Assembly (NCBI GenBank): GCA_013822265.1
Contig: PNKD01000021.1
Coordinates: 1 to 43,149 of the forward strand
DNA length: 43,149 nucleotides
Reading direction: 5' to 3'
Source: Leptothrix sp. (in: b-proteobacteria)
GTDB lineage: Bacteria > Pseudomonadota > Gammaproteobacteria > Burkholderiales > Burkholderiaceae_C
In this document: positions 1 through 8,642 of the stretch, one piece after another
Layout of the letters: each line of letters opens with the position of its first letter
Position numbering within the stretch: the stretch's first letter is position 1
Notes under the pieces: generated by a model
Databases searched by the model: none
The model's input: the letters and a program-made list of their open reading frames with translations, nothing else
What the model was told of the DNA's origin: nothing
Translations under genes and position numbers: made by a program

Positions 1-959
1 ACCGTGCCGCCGGTCTCGCGGGCGTGGAAGAAGTTCTCCTCGTCGACCTCCGCGGCCTGGGTGTGGTGGCGGATGAAGACGAGGTCGATCTTCTCGTAGT
101 GCCGCGTCAGGAACAGGTAGAGCAGGATGAAGAAACGCTTGCTCAGGTCCTTCCTGCCTTCGTCCATGCTGCCGCTGACATCCATCAGGCAGAACATCAC
201 CGCCTTGCTGGTGGGCACCGGCACCTTGATGCGGCTGCGGTAGCGCAGGTCGATGGGGTCGAGGTAGGGGATGCGCTCGACGCGCCTGCGCATCTGCTCG
301 ATCTCGTCGGCCAGCGCCTTGATCTCGGCGGCGGCCACGGCGTCGCCCGGCTGCATCGTTCGCTGCAGCGCGGACAGGCGCTCTTCCATCGCGTGCAGTT
401 CACGCCGCGGCCCGTTGCCCAGCGCGATGCGCCGGCCCAAGGCGCCGCGCATGCTGCGCACGACGTGCAGGTTGTTGGGCGTGCCGTCGCTGGAGAAGCC
501 CGCGCGCTGGCTCTTGTACTCGGGCACCTCGGCAAGCTGGGTGCGCACCAGGTGGGGCAGCGCCAGGTCCTCGAAGAAGACCTGCATGAACTCTTCCTTG
601 CTGAGCGAGAAGACGAAGTCGTCCTCGCCTTCGCCGCTGTCGCTGGCCTGGCCCTTGCCGCTGCCGCCGCCACCCCCCCCGCTCTTGGGCCGCTCGATGC
701 GGTCGCCACGCACGAAGTCCTTGTTGCCTGGGTGCACCTGCTCGCGCACGCCGCCCTGGCCGTGGCCGAAGACGGGCTCGCTGAGATCCTTCTTGGGGAT
801 GTGGATGTCTTCGCCGCGCTCGACGTCGCTGATGCTGCGGCCGTCGATGGCGCGCTTGACCGCCTCGCGGATCTGCTCCTTGTGGCGGCGCAGGAAACGC
901 TCGCGGTTGCCTATCGACTTGTTCTTTCCGGCCAGGCGACGATCGATGATCTGCTGCAC
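1..959 (-). CDS. yeaH: YeaH/YhbH family protein (DUF444), C-terminus cut by window edge
   Basis: This is a von Willebrand-type family protein that accompanies the PrkA kinase in nutrient-stress and stationary-phase signalling; its biochemical activity is not well defined. About 319 codons are visible and the reading frame runs off the left edge. The N-terminus reads VQQIIDRRLAGKNKSIGNRE, followed by the arginine-rich DUF444 start, a Gly/Ser-rich linker (SGGGGGGSGKGQ) and, near the edge, CLMDVSGSMDE, the MIDAS-like DxSxS motif. The start is GTG (959-957) with GAGAGG about 5 bases upstream; no ATG fits. It begins 17 bases after the prkA stop, so the two are co-transcribed. In many proteobacteria a SpoVR gene follows; if present it lies outside the window. 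Confidence 0.9.
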   Translation of the reverse strand, partial: MQQIIDRRLAGKNKSIGNRERFLRRHKEQIREAVKRAIDGRSISDVERGEDIHIPKKDLSEPVFGHGQGGVREQVHPGNKDFVRGDRIERPKSGGGGGGSGKGQASDSGEGEDDFVFSLSKEEFMQVFFEDLALPHLVRTQLAEVPEYKSQRAGFSSDGTPNNLHVVRSMRGALGRRIALGNGPRRELHAMEERLSALQRTMQPGDAVAAAEIKALADEIEQMRRRVERIPYLDPIDLRYRSRIKVPVPTSKAVMFCLMDVSGSMDEGRKDLSKRFFILLYLFLTRHYEKIDLVFIRHHTQAAEVDEENFFHARETGGT

Positions 960-976
960 GGCAACCTCTCAGTGGA

Positions 977-2899
977 TCAACTGCTCTTGCGGACGCGCAG
1001 GTACCACTCGCACAGCAGGCGCACCTGCTTTTGCGTGTAGCCCTTGGCCACCATGCGGGTCACGAAGTCCTCGTGCTTCTTGGCCTCGTCGGCGCTGGCC
1101 TTGGCGTTGAAGCTGATCACGGGCAACAGCTCTTCGGTGTTGCTGAACATCTTCTTCTCGATCACCGTGCGCAGCTTCTCGTAGCTCGTCCACACCGGGT
1201 TGTTGCCGGCATTGTTGGCGCGCGCGCGCAGCACGAAGTTGACGATCTCGTTGCGGAAATCCTTGGGGTTGGCAATGCCCGCCGGTTTCTCGATCTTCTC
1301 GAGTTCGGCGTTCAGGCTGCCGCGGTCGAAGACCTCGCCGGTGTCGGTGTCGCGGTATTCGTGGTCCTGTATCCAGTAGTCGGCATAGGTCACGTAGCGG
1401 TCGAAGATGTTCTGGCCGTACTCGGAGTAGCTCTCCAGGTAGGCGGTCTGTATTTCCTTGCCGATGAACTCGGCGTATCGCGGTGCCAGAAGTTCCTTGA
1501 TGTAGCCGACGTACTTGTCCTCCACCTCTTTCGCGAACTGCTCGCGCTCGATCTGCTGCTCCAGCACATACATCAGGTGCACCGGGTTGGCGGCGACCTC
1601 GGTGCTGTCGAAGTTGAAGACCTTGCTGATGATCTTGTAGGCGAAGCGCGTGCTGATGCCGTTCATGCCCTCGTCGACGCCGGCGTAGTCGCGGTACTCC
1701 TGGTAGCTCTTGGCACGCGGGTCGGTGTCCTTGAGGTTCTCGCCGTCGTAGACCAGCATCTTCGAGTAGAGCGAGCTGTTCTCCGGCTCCTTCAGCCTTG
1801 TCAGGATGGCGAACTGGCTCATCATCTTCAGCGTGCCCGGCGCGCAGGTGGCCTCGGCCAGGCTGCTGTTCTTCAACAGCTTCTCGTAGATCTTGACCTC
1901 TTCGCTCACGCGCAGGCAGTAGGGCACCTTGACGATGTAGATGCGGTCGAGGAAGGCCTCGTTGTTCTTGTTGTTGCGGAACGCCTTCCACTCGCTCTCG
2001 TTGCTGTGCGCCAGCACGATGCCATCGAAGGGGATGGCGCCGAAACCTTCGGTGCCCTTGAAGTTGCCTTCCTGCGTGGCCGTGAGCAGCGGGTGCAGCA
2101 CCTTGATGGGCGCCTTGAACATCTCGACGAACTCGAGCAGCCCCTGGTTGGCCAGGCACAGGCCGCCGCTGTAGCTGTAGGCGTCGGGGTCGTCCTGGCT
2201 GTAGGCCTCGAGCTTGCGGATGTCGACCTTGCCGACCAGCGACGAAATGTCCTGGTTGTTCTCGTCGCCCGGTTCGGTCTTGCTGATGCCCACCTGCTTG
2301 AGGATGCTGGGGTGACGCCGCACGACCTTGAACCGGCGGATGTCGCCGCCGAACTCTTCCAGCCGCTTGACGGCCCAGGGGCTGAGGATGCGGTTGAGGT
2401 AGCGGCGCGGGATGCCGTACTCGCTCTCGAGGATGGCGCCGTCTTCGGCCGCGTCGAACAGGCCCAGCGGGCTCTCGTTCACCGGGCTGCCCTTGATGGC
2501 GTAGAAGGGCACTTCCTGCATCAGCAGCTTCAGCCGCTCGGCGATGCTGCTCTTGCCGCCACCCACCGGGCCCAGCAGGTAGAGGATCTGCTTCTTCTCT
2601 TCCAGCCCCTGCGCGGCATGGCGGAAGTAGCTCACCACCTGCTCGATGGCGTCTTCCATGCCGTAGAACTCGGCGAAGGCGGGGTAGACCTTGATCACCT
2701 TGTTGGCGAACAACCTCGACAGGCGCGGGTCGTTGCGCGTGTCCACCGTGGTGGGCTCGCCGATGGCGCGCAGCATGCGCTCGGCGGCCGTGGCGTAGGC
2801 CAGCGGGTTGCGCTTGCACTCGGCGAGGTAATCCTCGAGCGAGATCTCTTCCTCGCGCGTGCGCTCGTAGCGAGCCTTGAGATGATCGATGACGTCCAT
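977..2899 (-). CDS. prkA: PrkA/YeaG family serine protein kinase
   Basis: This cytoplasmic AAA+-like protein kinase (640 residues, the normal family length) acts in sustained starvation and stress responses with YeaH. The N-terminal AAA_PrkA domain has a Walker A loop GPVGGGKS at residues 110-117. It is followed by family-specific blocks such as YAIKGSPVNESPLGLFD and the C-terminal PrkA domain ending in LCEWYLRVRKSS. The start at 2899 gives MDVIDHLKARYE, the usual N-terminus of the family. yeaH follows 17 bases downstream, forming the well-known yeaG-yeaH pair. An inverted repeat lies about 60 bases upstream of the start and could affect expression. The in-frame match along the whole length leaves little doubt; kinase substrates cannot be inferred. 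Confidence 0.95.
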   Translation of the reverse strand: MDVIDHLKARYERTREEEISLEDYLAECKRNPLAYATAAERMLRAIGEPTTVDTRNDPRLSRLFANKVIKVYPAFAEFYGMEDAIEQVVSYFRHAAQGLEEKKQILYLLGPVGGGKSSIAERLKLLMQEVPFYAIKGSPVNESPLGLFDAAEDGAILESEYGIPRRYLNRILSPWAVKRLEEFGGDIRRFKVVRRHPSILKQVGISKTEPGDENNQDISSLVGKVDIRKLEAYSQDDPDAYSYSGGLCLANQGLLEFVEMFKAPIKVLHPLLTATQEGNFKGTEGFGAIPFDGIVLAHSNESEWKAFRNNKNNEAFLDRIYIVKVPYCLRVSEEVKIYEKLLKNSSLAEATCAPGTLKMMSQFAILTRLKEPENSSLYSKMLVYDGENLKDTDPRAKSYQEYRDYAGVDEGMNGISTRFAYKIISKVFNFDSTEVAANPVHLMYVLEQQIEREQFAKEVEDKYVGYIKELLAPRYAEFIGKEIQTAYLESYSEYGQNIFDRYVTYADYWIQDHEYRDTDTGEVFDRGSLNAELEKIEKPAGIANPKDFRNEIVNFVLRARANNAGNNPVWTSYEKLRTVIEKKMFSNTEELLPVISFNAKASADEAKKHEDFVTRMVAKGYTQKQVRLLCEWYLRVRKSS

Positions 2900-3586
2900 G
2901 CGGCCTCCAGTGTCCAGGCGGGCACCGGCGGGGGACAGTCCCCACCGAGCCTGGGAAGTTCTGATGGAGTCCCGGCTGTACGGGCCCGGGCTCCATCAGA
3001 GCTTTCCGGTCACTGGCTGCGCGCCGTCATCGGCACCGCATATTTAGCATGCCCCATCAGGGCCTGCGGCATGCGCGGAGTAAGCCCCGTTATCGGTATC
3101 AGTTTGCGCCATGACCCACGCCCGAGCCGAGATTTCACGGTGCGGCAACTCGCGTTCGCAAGACCCGTGCCGCGCATCGCGGGCCGTGCCGTGTTTCGAT
3201 GCTCTACAACGTCCGAGCCGTCTTTGCCGATGACCTGCCGCAGGATGGAGCAGGCCCGCCAGCGAAGGTTCCGCGCTGCAGGCGGCAGGCGGGATCTCGC
3301 ACTTCTCGCGTGCGGCATCGGCGACGCTGCGCTCGACATGCCCGCGGCAAGGATTGCTTGCGGCGGCTGAAGATTGACTGCGACGCGCGTGGCATCGAGA
3401 TTCCCTTGCCGCACGTCGTGGTCTACGCCGGGCAGGACAAACGGGGTCATGCGCCGTCGTTTCCCCTGCAGTCGCAGCGCGCGGCGGCGCGGCGGCGCGG
3501 CGGGCTCGCTGACGGCGCCAGACTGGCAGCGGTCGCGGCTCTCGCATCGCGGCGAACGCATGCTGCGCGATGCGATGATCGGCGCG
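2900..3586. other. Gene-free stretch between prkA and the MFS gene
   Basis: About 690 bases hold no reading frame that I recognise as a protein. The open frames seen on either strand have arginine/alanine-rich shadow composition and no family motif. Apart from the inverted repeats next to prkA, I see nothing definite. It should contain the promoter for the leftward prkA-yeaH operon and the one for the rightward MFS gene, but no clear sigma-70 hexamers stood out. Confidence 0.5.
2960..3000. repeat. Inverted repeat upstream of prkA
   Basis: TCTGATGGAG (2960-2969) and CTCCATCAGA (2991-3000) are perfect 10-base complementary arms. They enclose a 21-base GC-rich segment with further partial pairing (CCCGG against CCGGG). 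A smaller palindrome GGGGACAGTCCCC lies at 2931-2943, between this element and the prkA start. No T-tract follows on either strand, so it is not a convincing terminator. It may be a 5'-leader hairpin, an operator, or a REP-like repeat. Confidence 0.55.
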
Positions 3587-4766
3587 ATGAACCGCCACCT
3601 GCTTCTGCTGACCTTGTGCCAGGGTCTCTTCCTGACCAACAACGTCACCTTCATCGCCATCAACGGGCTCGTGGGCCTGTCGCTGGCCCCGCTGGGCTGG
3701 ATGGCCACGCTGCCGGTAACGGGCTACGTTGTCGGCGCCGCGCTTTCGGCGATGCCGGTGTCGCGCCTGCAGGCCCGCGTCGGTCGCAAGCGCTCGTTCC
3801 AGATCGGGCTGCTGGTGGCCATCGTCTCGGCGGCCAGCTGTGCGCTGGCGGTGACGACGGGCAGCTTCTGGCTGCTGGTGGCCTCGACGCTGGTGGCTGG
3901 TTTTTACAGCGCCAACGGCGCGCTCTACCGCTTCGCCGGGCCCGAGCTGGCGGCGCCGGATTTCAATGAACGCGCGCTGTCGCTGGTGCTGGCCGGCGGC
4001 ATCGCCGGCGCCTTCATCGGCCCCAACCTGGCCAGTGCCACGCGCGGCTGGTTGAACGTGCCCTTTGCCGGCGCCTACCTGGCGCTGGTGGGCGTGGCGT
4101 TTTCTTCGCTGGTGGTGATGTCGTTCATCCGCTTCCCGGCACACCTGCCTCCGCCGCCCGGGCAGGCCAAGGGCCGGCCGAGCAGTGAACTGCTGCGCCA
4201 GCCGGTGTTTGCGGTGGCCGTGGTGTCCGCAGCACTGGGCTACGGGGTGATGAACCTGCTGATGGCCGCCACGCCCATCGCCATGCAGCAGTGCAAGCAT
4301 CCCTTCGAGAGCGCGGCGCTGGTGCTCGAGTGGCATGTGCTGGGCATGTTCGTGCCGAGTTTCTTCACCGGCCACCTCATCAGGCGCTTCGGCGCCGTGC
4401 CGGTGATGGCCGTCGGCGCGACGTTGAACCTGGTGTGCGTACTGGTCGCGCTGTCGGCGCCTAGCCGTGATGCAGTTCCTCGTCGCGCTGTTCGCGCTGG
4501 GCGTGGGCTGGAACTTCCTCTACACCGGCGGCAGCACCTTGCTGACGCGCGCCTACCTGCCTGAGGAAAGGAACCGTGCCCAGGGGCTGATGGACACCGC
4601 CGTGTTCTGGACCATGGCCGTGAGCTCGTTCTCGTCCGGGGCGCTGATCACGACGCAGGGCTGGGCCTGGCTCAACCTGGGCTCGCTGGTGCCCATCGTG
4701 CTGGTGATGGCGGCGCTGGGCTGGCTGGCGCTGCAGGGACGCAAGCCGGTCAGCGTGCCCGCCTGA
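3587..4766 (+). pseudogene. MFS transporter, interrupted by one frameshift
   Basis: This is a major facilitator superfamily inner-membrane transporter, substrate unknown. The first part, from MNRHLLLLTLCQGLF, is a run of hydrophobic helices with the typical loop motif RVGRKRSF between helices 2 and 3. It continues past GHLIRRFGAVPVMAVGA to about position 4460. The family sequence then continues in the next frame (QFLVALFALGVGWNFLYTGG) to the stop at 4766. The switch falls near GCGCCTAGCCGTGATG (4457-4472), where one extra or two missing bases would explain it. Together the two parts make a full-length protein of about 390 residues. A sequencing or assembly error and a real mutation cannot be told apart here. 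Possible starts also exist at 3560 and 3575; 3587 is chosen because family-like sequence begins there, although no good ribosome site is visible. Confidence 0.75.
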
Positions 4767-4820
4767 GCGGGCGCGGCCTGTCGGCGACGCGTGCCGCCCC
4801 GGTGCCGCGGACGCTCAGGC
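4761..4820. terminator. Possible bidirectional hairpin between convergent MFS gene and parB
   Basis: GCCTGAGCG (4761-4769) and CGCTCAGGC (4812-4820) can form a 9-base stem; each arm contains the stop codon of one of the two convergent genes. The 42-base loop and absence of T-runs make it a weak terminator candidate. Both proteins ending in Ala-stop could produce part of the symmetry by chance. Confidence 0.25.
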
Positions 4821-5705
4821 CTCGCCGGCGCCGAGCTTGTCGAGCAGGCCGTTGAGCTCTTCGAGCGAACCGAAACTGATCGCGATCTCGCCCTGTTCGC
4901 CGCGCGGGCTGCGGCGCAGCACGCGGATCTCGACCGCCGCGGTCAGCACGTCGGCCAGGCGCTCTTCCAGGCGCAGCAGGTCGCGCGGCTTGGACGGCTT
5001 GCTGCGCGGAGCCCCCCCGTCGCGGCCCGTGGCGCTGCGTGCCACCAGGCGCTCGGCCTCGCGCACGCTCAGCTTCTTGGCACTGATCTCGTGCCCGGCC
5101 ATCACCTGCTGCGCCGCGGGCAGGGCCAGCAGCGCACGGGCATGGCCCATGTCCAGGTCGCCGGCCAGCAGCATCTGCTGCACGGGCTCGGCCAGCTGCA
5201 GCAGGCGCAGCAGGTTGGTGGCAGCGCTGCGCGACCGGCCCACGGCCTGCGCCGCCTGTTCGTGCGTGAGCTTGAACTCGACCACCAGGCGCTGCAGCCC
5301 CTGCGCCTCTTCCAGCGGGTTGAGGTCTTCGCGCTGGATGTTCTCGATCAGCGCCATCACCGCGGCAGCCTCGTCGGCCACCGCCTTGACGAGCACCGGC
5401 ACGCGGTCGAGCCCGGCCAGCCGTGCGGCCCGGAAACGGCGTTCGCCGGCAATGATCTCGTAGGCGCCCTCGGCCAGCGGGCGCACCAGGATGGGCTGCA
5501 TCACGCCCTGGCCCCTGATGCTCTCGGCCAGCTCGTACAGCGAGCCCTCGTCCATGCGCGTGCGCGGCTGGTACTTGCCGGGGCGCAGGCGGTCGAGTGC
5601 CAGGCTGCTGGGCAGGGCGTCGGCGTCGACCGGCACGTCAGCGACCTTGGGGCCGAGCAGGGCCTCCAGGCCCATGCCCAGGCCCTTCTGTTTTTTCGTC
5701 ACCAT
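4815..5705 (-). CDS. parB: Chromosome-partitioning protein ParB
   Basis: ParB is the CTP-dependent DNA clamp that loads at parS sites and spreads, working with ParA to segregate the origin region. The 296-residue protein has the normal length. It begins MVTKKQKGLGMGLEALLG, the typical basic N-terminus. The CTP-binding motif GERRFRAA is at residues 87-94 and ENIQREDLNP is at 121-130. A central helix-turn-helix (HEQAAQAVGRSRSAATNLLRLL) and a C-terminal dimerisation segment ending NGLLDKLGAGEA follow. It is the last gene of the leftward mnmG-parB cluster, separated from parA by a GNAT gene, antisense argC, a hydrolase and a small membrane protein. Two parS-like sites are visible 4.5-5.4 kb upstream. 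A strong ribosome site is not obvious at the start. Confidence 0.96.
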   Translation of the reverse strand: MVTKKQKGLGMGLEALLGPKVADVPVDADALPSSLALDRLRPGKYQPRTRMDEGSLYELAESIRGQGVMQPILVRPLAEGAYEIIAGERRFRAARLAGLDRVPVLVKAVADEAAAVMALIENIQREDLNPLEEAQGLQRLVVEFKLTHEQAAQAVGRSRSAATNLLRLLQLAEPVQQMLLAGDLDMGHARALLALPAAQQVMAGHEISAKKLSVREAERLVARSATGRDGGAPRSKPSKPRDLLRLEERLADVLTAAVEIRVLRRSPRGEQGEIAISFGSLEELNGLLDKLGAGEA

Positions 5706-5751
5706 GTCGGCATTGTCGTGCAGTGTGCGTGGTGCAAAGCCAGGCCGCAGG

Positions 5752-6279
5752 TCATCGGTCGGCCGGCCGCGCGACGTCGCGGCGGGCGCGCGCCGGGAAC
5801 AGCACGTCGCGTTCGAGATAACGTCGCAGCTTCTGGATGCGGGGCTCGTTGCGGCCGGGCATGGTGGCCAGCTGCTGGATGACGGCGTCGACGCGCAGCA
5901 TCAGCACGCCGCGCTCGTCGCGACGCCAGGCGCCGGCATGGCGGGCGGCCTGTGCCTCGTCGGGTTCGCGGCGGCCCAGCACGCGCTGCAGGCCGGCGCC
6001 GTCGATCCAGACATGCCGGCCGTCGTCTTCGACGCGCAGGCGCACACCGCCGAAGGCGTGGTAGTGCCCGGCATCGGCGCGGCCCAGGCGCTCACGCAAT
6101 GCCGCACTCGCATCGCCGGCACGTTGCGTCAGCGCCCACAGGCCCCACACGGCCAGCACAGAGACCGCCGTGACCAGCAGCACCATCCAGCCGATGCGCG
6201 AACCGAGCAGGCTGCTCCAGCCCAGCACCGTGGCCACGAACAGGCCGGCCAGCACGGCACGGCCGACCTTGCCGTTCAC
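5752..6279 (-). CDS. Hypothetical two-helix inner-membrane protein
   Basis: The 175-residue protein has no recognised family. It starts at a GTG (6279-6277) that overlaps the stop of the upstream hydrolase as GTGA, so translation is probably coupled. The N-terminal 55 residues contain two hydrophobic segments (AVLAGLFVATVLGWSSLLG and MVLLVTAVSVLAVWGLWAL) with a short basic loop. The rest is a soluble domain rich in charged residues (GGVRLRVEDDGRHVWIDGAG, then RRDERGVLMLRVDAVIQQL) ending with basic residues. It sits between the hydrolase and parB, 46 bases before the parB start. The context does not reveal its job. The frame is supported by the overlap and by its protein-like composition compared with the other frames. 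Confidence 0.75.
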   Translation of the reverse strand: MNGKVGRAVLAGLFVATVLGWSSLLGSRIGWMVLLVTAVSVLAVWGLWALTQRAGDASAALRERLGRADAGHYHAFGGVRLRVEDDGRHVWIDGAGLQRVLGRREPDEAQAARHAGAWRRDERGVLMLRVDAVIQQLATMPGRNEPRIQKLRRYLERDVLFPARARRDVARPADR

Positions 6280-6836
6280 GCTGCCGCCGCCTGCAGGGCC
6301 CGCAGCCAGGCCAGGCCCGCCGGCCAGTCGCCCAGGCCCGAGTCGCCGTTGACGTGGCCCAGCGCGCCCAAGCCGTGCGCCACGGCGCCCCAGTCGGCGG
6401 CCATGGCACGCGCCCGCACCACGGTGCAGAACGGGTCGTCGTCGCTGAAGAGCACGGTGGCTGGAAAGGGCAACGCGCTCGAGACGATGTGGCGCCAGCC
6501 CGCCAGTTGCGGCGGCATGTCGGCGCGTGCGGTGTCGGGTGGCGCCACCAGCAGCGCGCCGTGCACCCGGGCCGCATGCCCCGTGTGCGCCGCCCAGGCG
6601 GCCACCAGCTGGCAACCCAGGCTGTGCGCCACCAGCCAGGCCGGCCCGCCGGCGTCGAGCAGAACCTCATCCAGCCGCGCCATCCAGTCGCCGCGCCGCG
6701 GCCACATCCAGTCGGCCTGCTGCACGCGTTCGAAACCGTGCAGCCTCTCCCAGTGGCTTTGCCAGTGCGCCGGCCCCGAGTCTTGCCAGCCCGGCAGCAG
6801 CAACACGCGACCGGCCAGGCCGGGTTTATGACTCAT
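6276..6836 (-). CDS. RBBP9/YdeN family alpha/beta hydrolase
   Basis: This is a small serine hydrolase of the RBBP9/YdeN family (186 residues, usual size about 180-190); its substrate is unknown. The N-terminal strand runs [20 protein letters not shown], a signature of this family. The nucleophile elbow is AHSLGC (Ser in GxSxG-like context) near residue 71. The acidic residue lies in LFSDDDPFC and the histidine in [14 protein letters not shown], so the triad looks complete. No signal peptide is present, so it is cytoplasmic. Its start is divergent from argC, with 47 bases between the two start codons, and its stop overlaps the start of the next membrane-protein gene. Confidence 0.88.
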   Translation of the reverse strand: MSHKPGLAGRVLLLPGWQDSGPAHWQSHWERLHGFERVQQADWMWPRRGDWMARLDEVLLDAGGPAWLVAHSLGCQLVAAWAAHTGHAARVHGALLVAPPDTARADMPPQLAGWRHIVSSALPFPATVLFSDDDPFCTVVRARAMAADWGAVAHGLGALGHVNGDSGLGDWPAGLAWLRALQAAAA

Positions 6837-6883
6837 GGCGGGTATCCTTGGCGTTTTGCCGCCGCATTGTGTGTGAGGGGGCC

Positions 6884-7822
6884 ATGAGCACCAAAGTCTT
6901 TGTCGACGGCCAGGAAGGCACGACCGGCCTGCGCATCCATGAGTACCTGACCGCGCGGCGCGACGTCGAGGTGCTGCGCATTGCGCCCGAGAAGCGCAAG
7001 GATTCCGCCGAGCGCGCGCGCCTGCTCAACGCCGCCGACGTGGCCTTTCTGTGCCTGCCCGACGACGCCGCGCGCGAGGCCGCGGCGATGATCGACAACC
7101 CGCGCACCTGCCTCATCGATGCCAGCACCGCCCACCGCACGGTGTCGGGCTGGGCCTACGGCCTGCCGGAGCTGGCACCGGGACAGCGCGACGCCATACG
7201 CGCCAACAAGCGCATCGCCAACCCGGGCTGCCACGCCAGCGCCTTCATCCTGCTGCTGCGGCCGCTGGTCGACGCCGGCCTGGTGCCGGCGGCAGCCTTC
7301 GTCTCGGCCACGTCCATCACCGGCTATTCTGGCGGTGGCAAGAAGATGATCGAGCAATACCAGGCTATTCCGCTGGAGCCTGCGCTCACTTCACCACGGC
7401 CCTACGGCTTGACGCTGGCACACAAGCACCTGCCCGAGATGGCGGCGCACACGGGCCTGGCGGCGCCGCCTGTCTTCCAGCCCATCGTCGGCAATTTCTA
7501 CAAGGGGCTGGCTGTGAGCGTGCCGCTGTCGCTGACGGCGCTGGGCACCACCGCCCAGGCGCTGCAGAGCGCGTTCGAGGCGCACTACGCCGGCGAGCGT
7601 TTCATCCGCGTGATGCCGCTGCGCGACGCCGCCACACTGGCCGGTGGCTTCTTCGACGTGCAGGGCTGCAACGACACCAACCGCGTGGACCTGTTCGTGT
7701 TTGCCAGCGAGACCCAGGCCATCGTGATGGCCCGGCTCGACAACCTGGGCAAGGGTGCCAGCGGCGCCGCCGTGCAGGCCATGAACGTGCACCTGGGCGT
7801 CGACGAGGCACTGGGTCTCTGA
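6884..7822 (+). CDS. argC: N-acetyl-gamma-glutamyl-phosphate reductase (type 2, short form)
   Basis: This enzyme makes N-acetylglutamate semialdehyde from the acyl phosphate with NADPH, the third step of arginine biosynthesis in the cytoplasm. The 312-residue length and the N-terminus [19 protein letters not shown] fit the short type-2 enzymes rather than the ~345-residue type 1. The nucleotide loop is GQEGTTG at 9-15 and the catalytic cysteine is in NPGC (Cys116). [13 protein letters not shown] and [10 protein letters not shown] are further family blocks. Start ATG 6884 is preceded by GTGAGGGG. The gene runs opposite to all neighbours between parA and parB, and its stop faces the stop of the GNAT gene. 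That position is unusual and suggests an insertion into the partition cluster; many Burkholderiales carry a separate type-1 argC elsewhere, which cannot be checked here. Confidence 0.95.
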   Translation: MSTKVFVDGQEGTTGLRIHEYLTARRDVEVLRIAPEKRKDSAERARLLNAADVAFLCLPDDAAREAAAMIDNPRTCLIDASTAHRTVSGWAYGLPELAPGQRDAIRANKRIANPGCHASAFILLLRPLVDAGLVPAAAFVSATSITGYSGGGKKMIEQYQAIPLEPALTSPRPYGLTLAHKHLPEMAAHTGLAAPPVFQPIVGNFYKGLAVSVPLSLTALGTTAQALQSAFEAHYAGERFIRVMPLRDAATLAGGFFDVQGCNDTNRVDLFVFASETQAIVMARLDNLGKGASGAAVQAMNVHLGVDEALGL

Positions 7823-7842
7823 CCGCCGCGCCGCGGGGTCAG
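7819..7842. terminator. Weak hairpin between convergent argC and GNAT gene
   Basis: CTGACC (7819-7824) pairs with GGTCAG (7837-7842) around a GC-rich loop, lying exactly over the two convergent stop codons. No T-tract is present, so termination at this hairpin is uncertain. Confidence 0.25.
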
Positions 7843-8642
7843 GCCGCAGGCGGTTGCCGGTAGTGGTAGCTGTACTGGTCGCTGAAACCCAGCCGCCGGT
7901 ACACCTGCCGCGCTGCATGATTGGTGGACTCGGTCTGCAGATACGCCACTTGGGCGCCCTGCGCCGCCGCCAGCGCCAGCAGGCGCGAGCACAACAGGCC
8001 TGCCAAGCCACGGCCGCGCGCGCTGTCGCGGGTGTAGACATCGTAGAGACCAACCAAGTCGGCCTCGCGCGCGAACTGGCCGCAGGCCAGCACCTCGCCG
8101 TCGTCCTGGCGGCGCAGCACATGGCCTTCGTAGCGCACGGGCGAAAACGCCAGCCGTTCGGCATGGGCTCGCCGCTGCTCGGGCGGCGAGCCGCGCAGGG
8201 CGCCCACGGTATCGGCGTAGGCCGTGCCGTCGAGCCGTGCCCAGGCGCAGCCCTGAGGCGGCGGCGTGTCGGCCGCAGTTTGCAGGTCGGCCAGTGCGGG
8301 CCGCACCATCACGTGGGTCTCGTCGAGCAATTCCCAGCCACGGCGAGCCAGTTGGTCGTCCATATCGGCCGGCAACGTGAAGCGGTGCAGCCGCATCACC
8401 GTGGGCAGGCCGGCATCGCGGAACAGCGCCTCGGCCAGCGCCAGCTTGCGCTCGAGCGGCAGGCGACCGGGCGCCACGGCGTTGATGCAGCGAGCGCGGC
8501 GCGCCTTGCCCGGCGACGTGCGCACGATCCAGCCGTCGAGCCAGAACTGCTGCGGTGGCGCGCTGGCGTTCAGGCTCGCGTCTTCGATGCGCGAGAGCAG
8601 CGCCTCGTCGATGTCGGCAACGCCTGCGGTGACGTCAGCCAA
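7839..8642 (-). CDS. GNAT family N-acetyltransferase
   Basis: This is an acyl-CoA-dependent N-acetyltransferase of 267 residues; its substrate is not predictable. The C-terminal half has the GNAT core: the acetyl-CoA pyrophosphate loop RDSARGRGLAGLLCSRLL, then LQTESTNHAARQVYRRLGF, the classic end of the fold. The N-terminal half (DGWIVRTSPGKARRARCINA) may be a degenerate second GNAT domain. The start is TTG (8642-8640): an in-frame stop lies nine bases upstream and no ATG or GTG follows nearby. The gene overlaps the end of parA by 8 bases, which supports translational coupling and the rare start codon. Confidence 0.87.
   Translation of the reverse strand: MADVTAGVADIDEALLSRIEDASLNASAPPQQFWLDGWIVRTSPGKARRARCINAVAPGRLPLERKLALAEALFRDAGLPTVMRLHRFTLPADMDDQLARRGWELLDETHVMVRPALADLQTAADTPPPQGCAWARLDGTAYADTVGALRGSPPEQRRAHAERLAFSPVRYEGHVLRRQDDGEVLACGQFAREADLVGLYDVYTRDSARGRGLAGLLCSRLLALAAAQGAQVAYLQTESTNHAARQVYRRLGFSDQYSYHYRQPPAA

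Noticed and set aside
1031..3370. A 779-codon open frame on the plus strand, antisense to prkA
   Set aside because: It is a mirror of a real GC-rich gene: composition is Val/Leu/Ala/Arg/Gln-heavy with no motif, and the opposite strand encodes a full PrkA.
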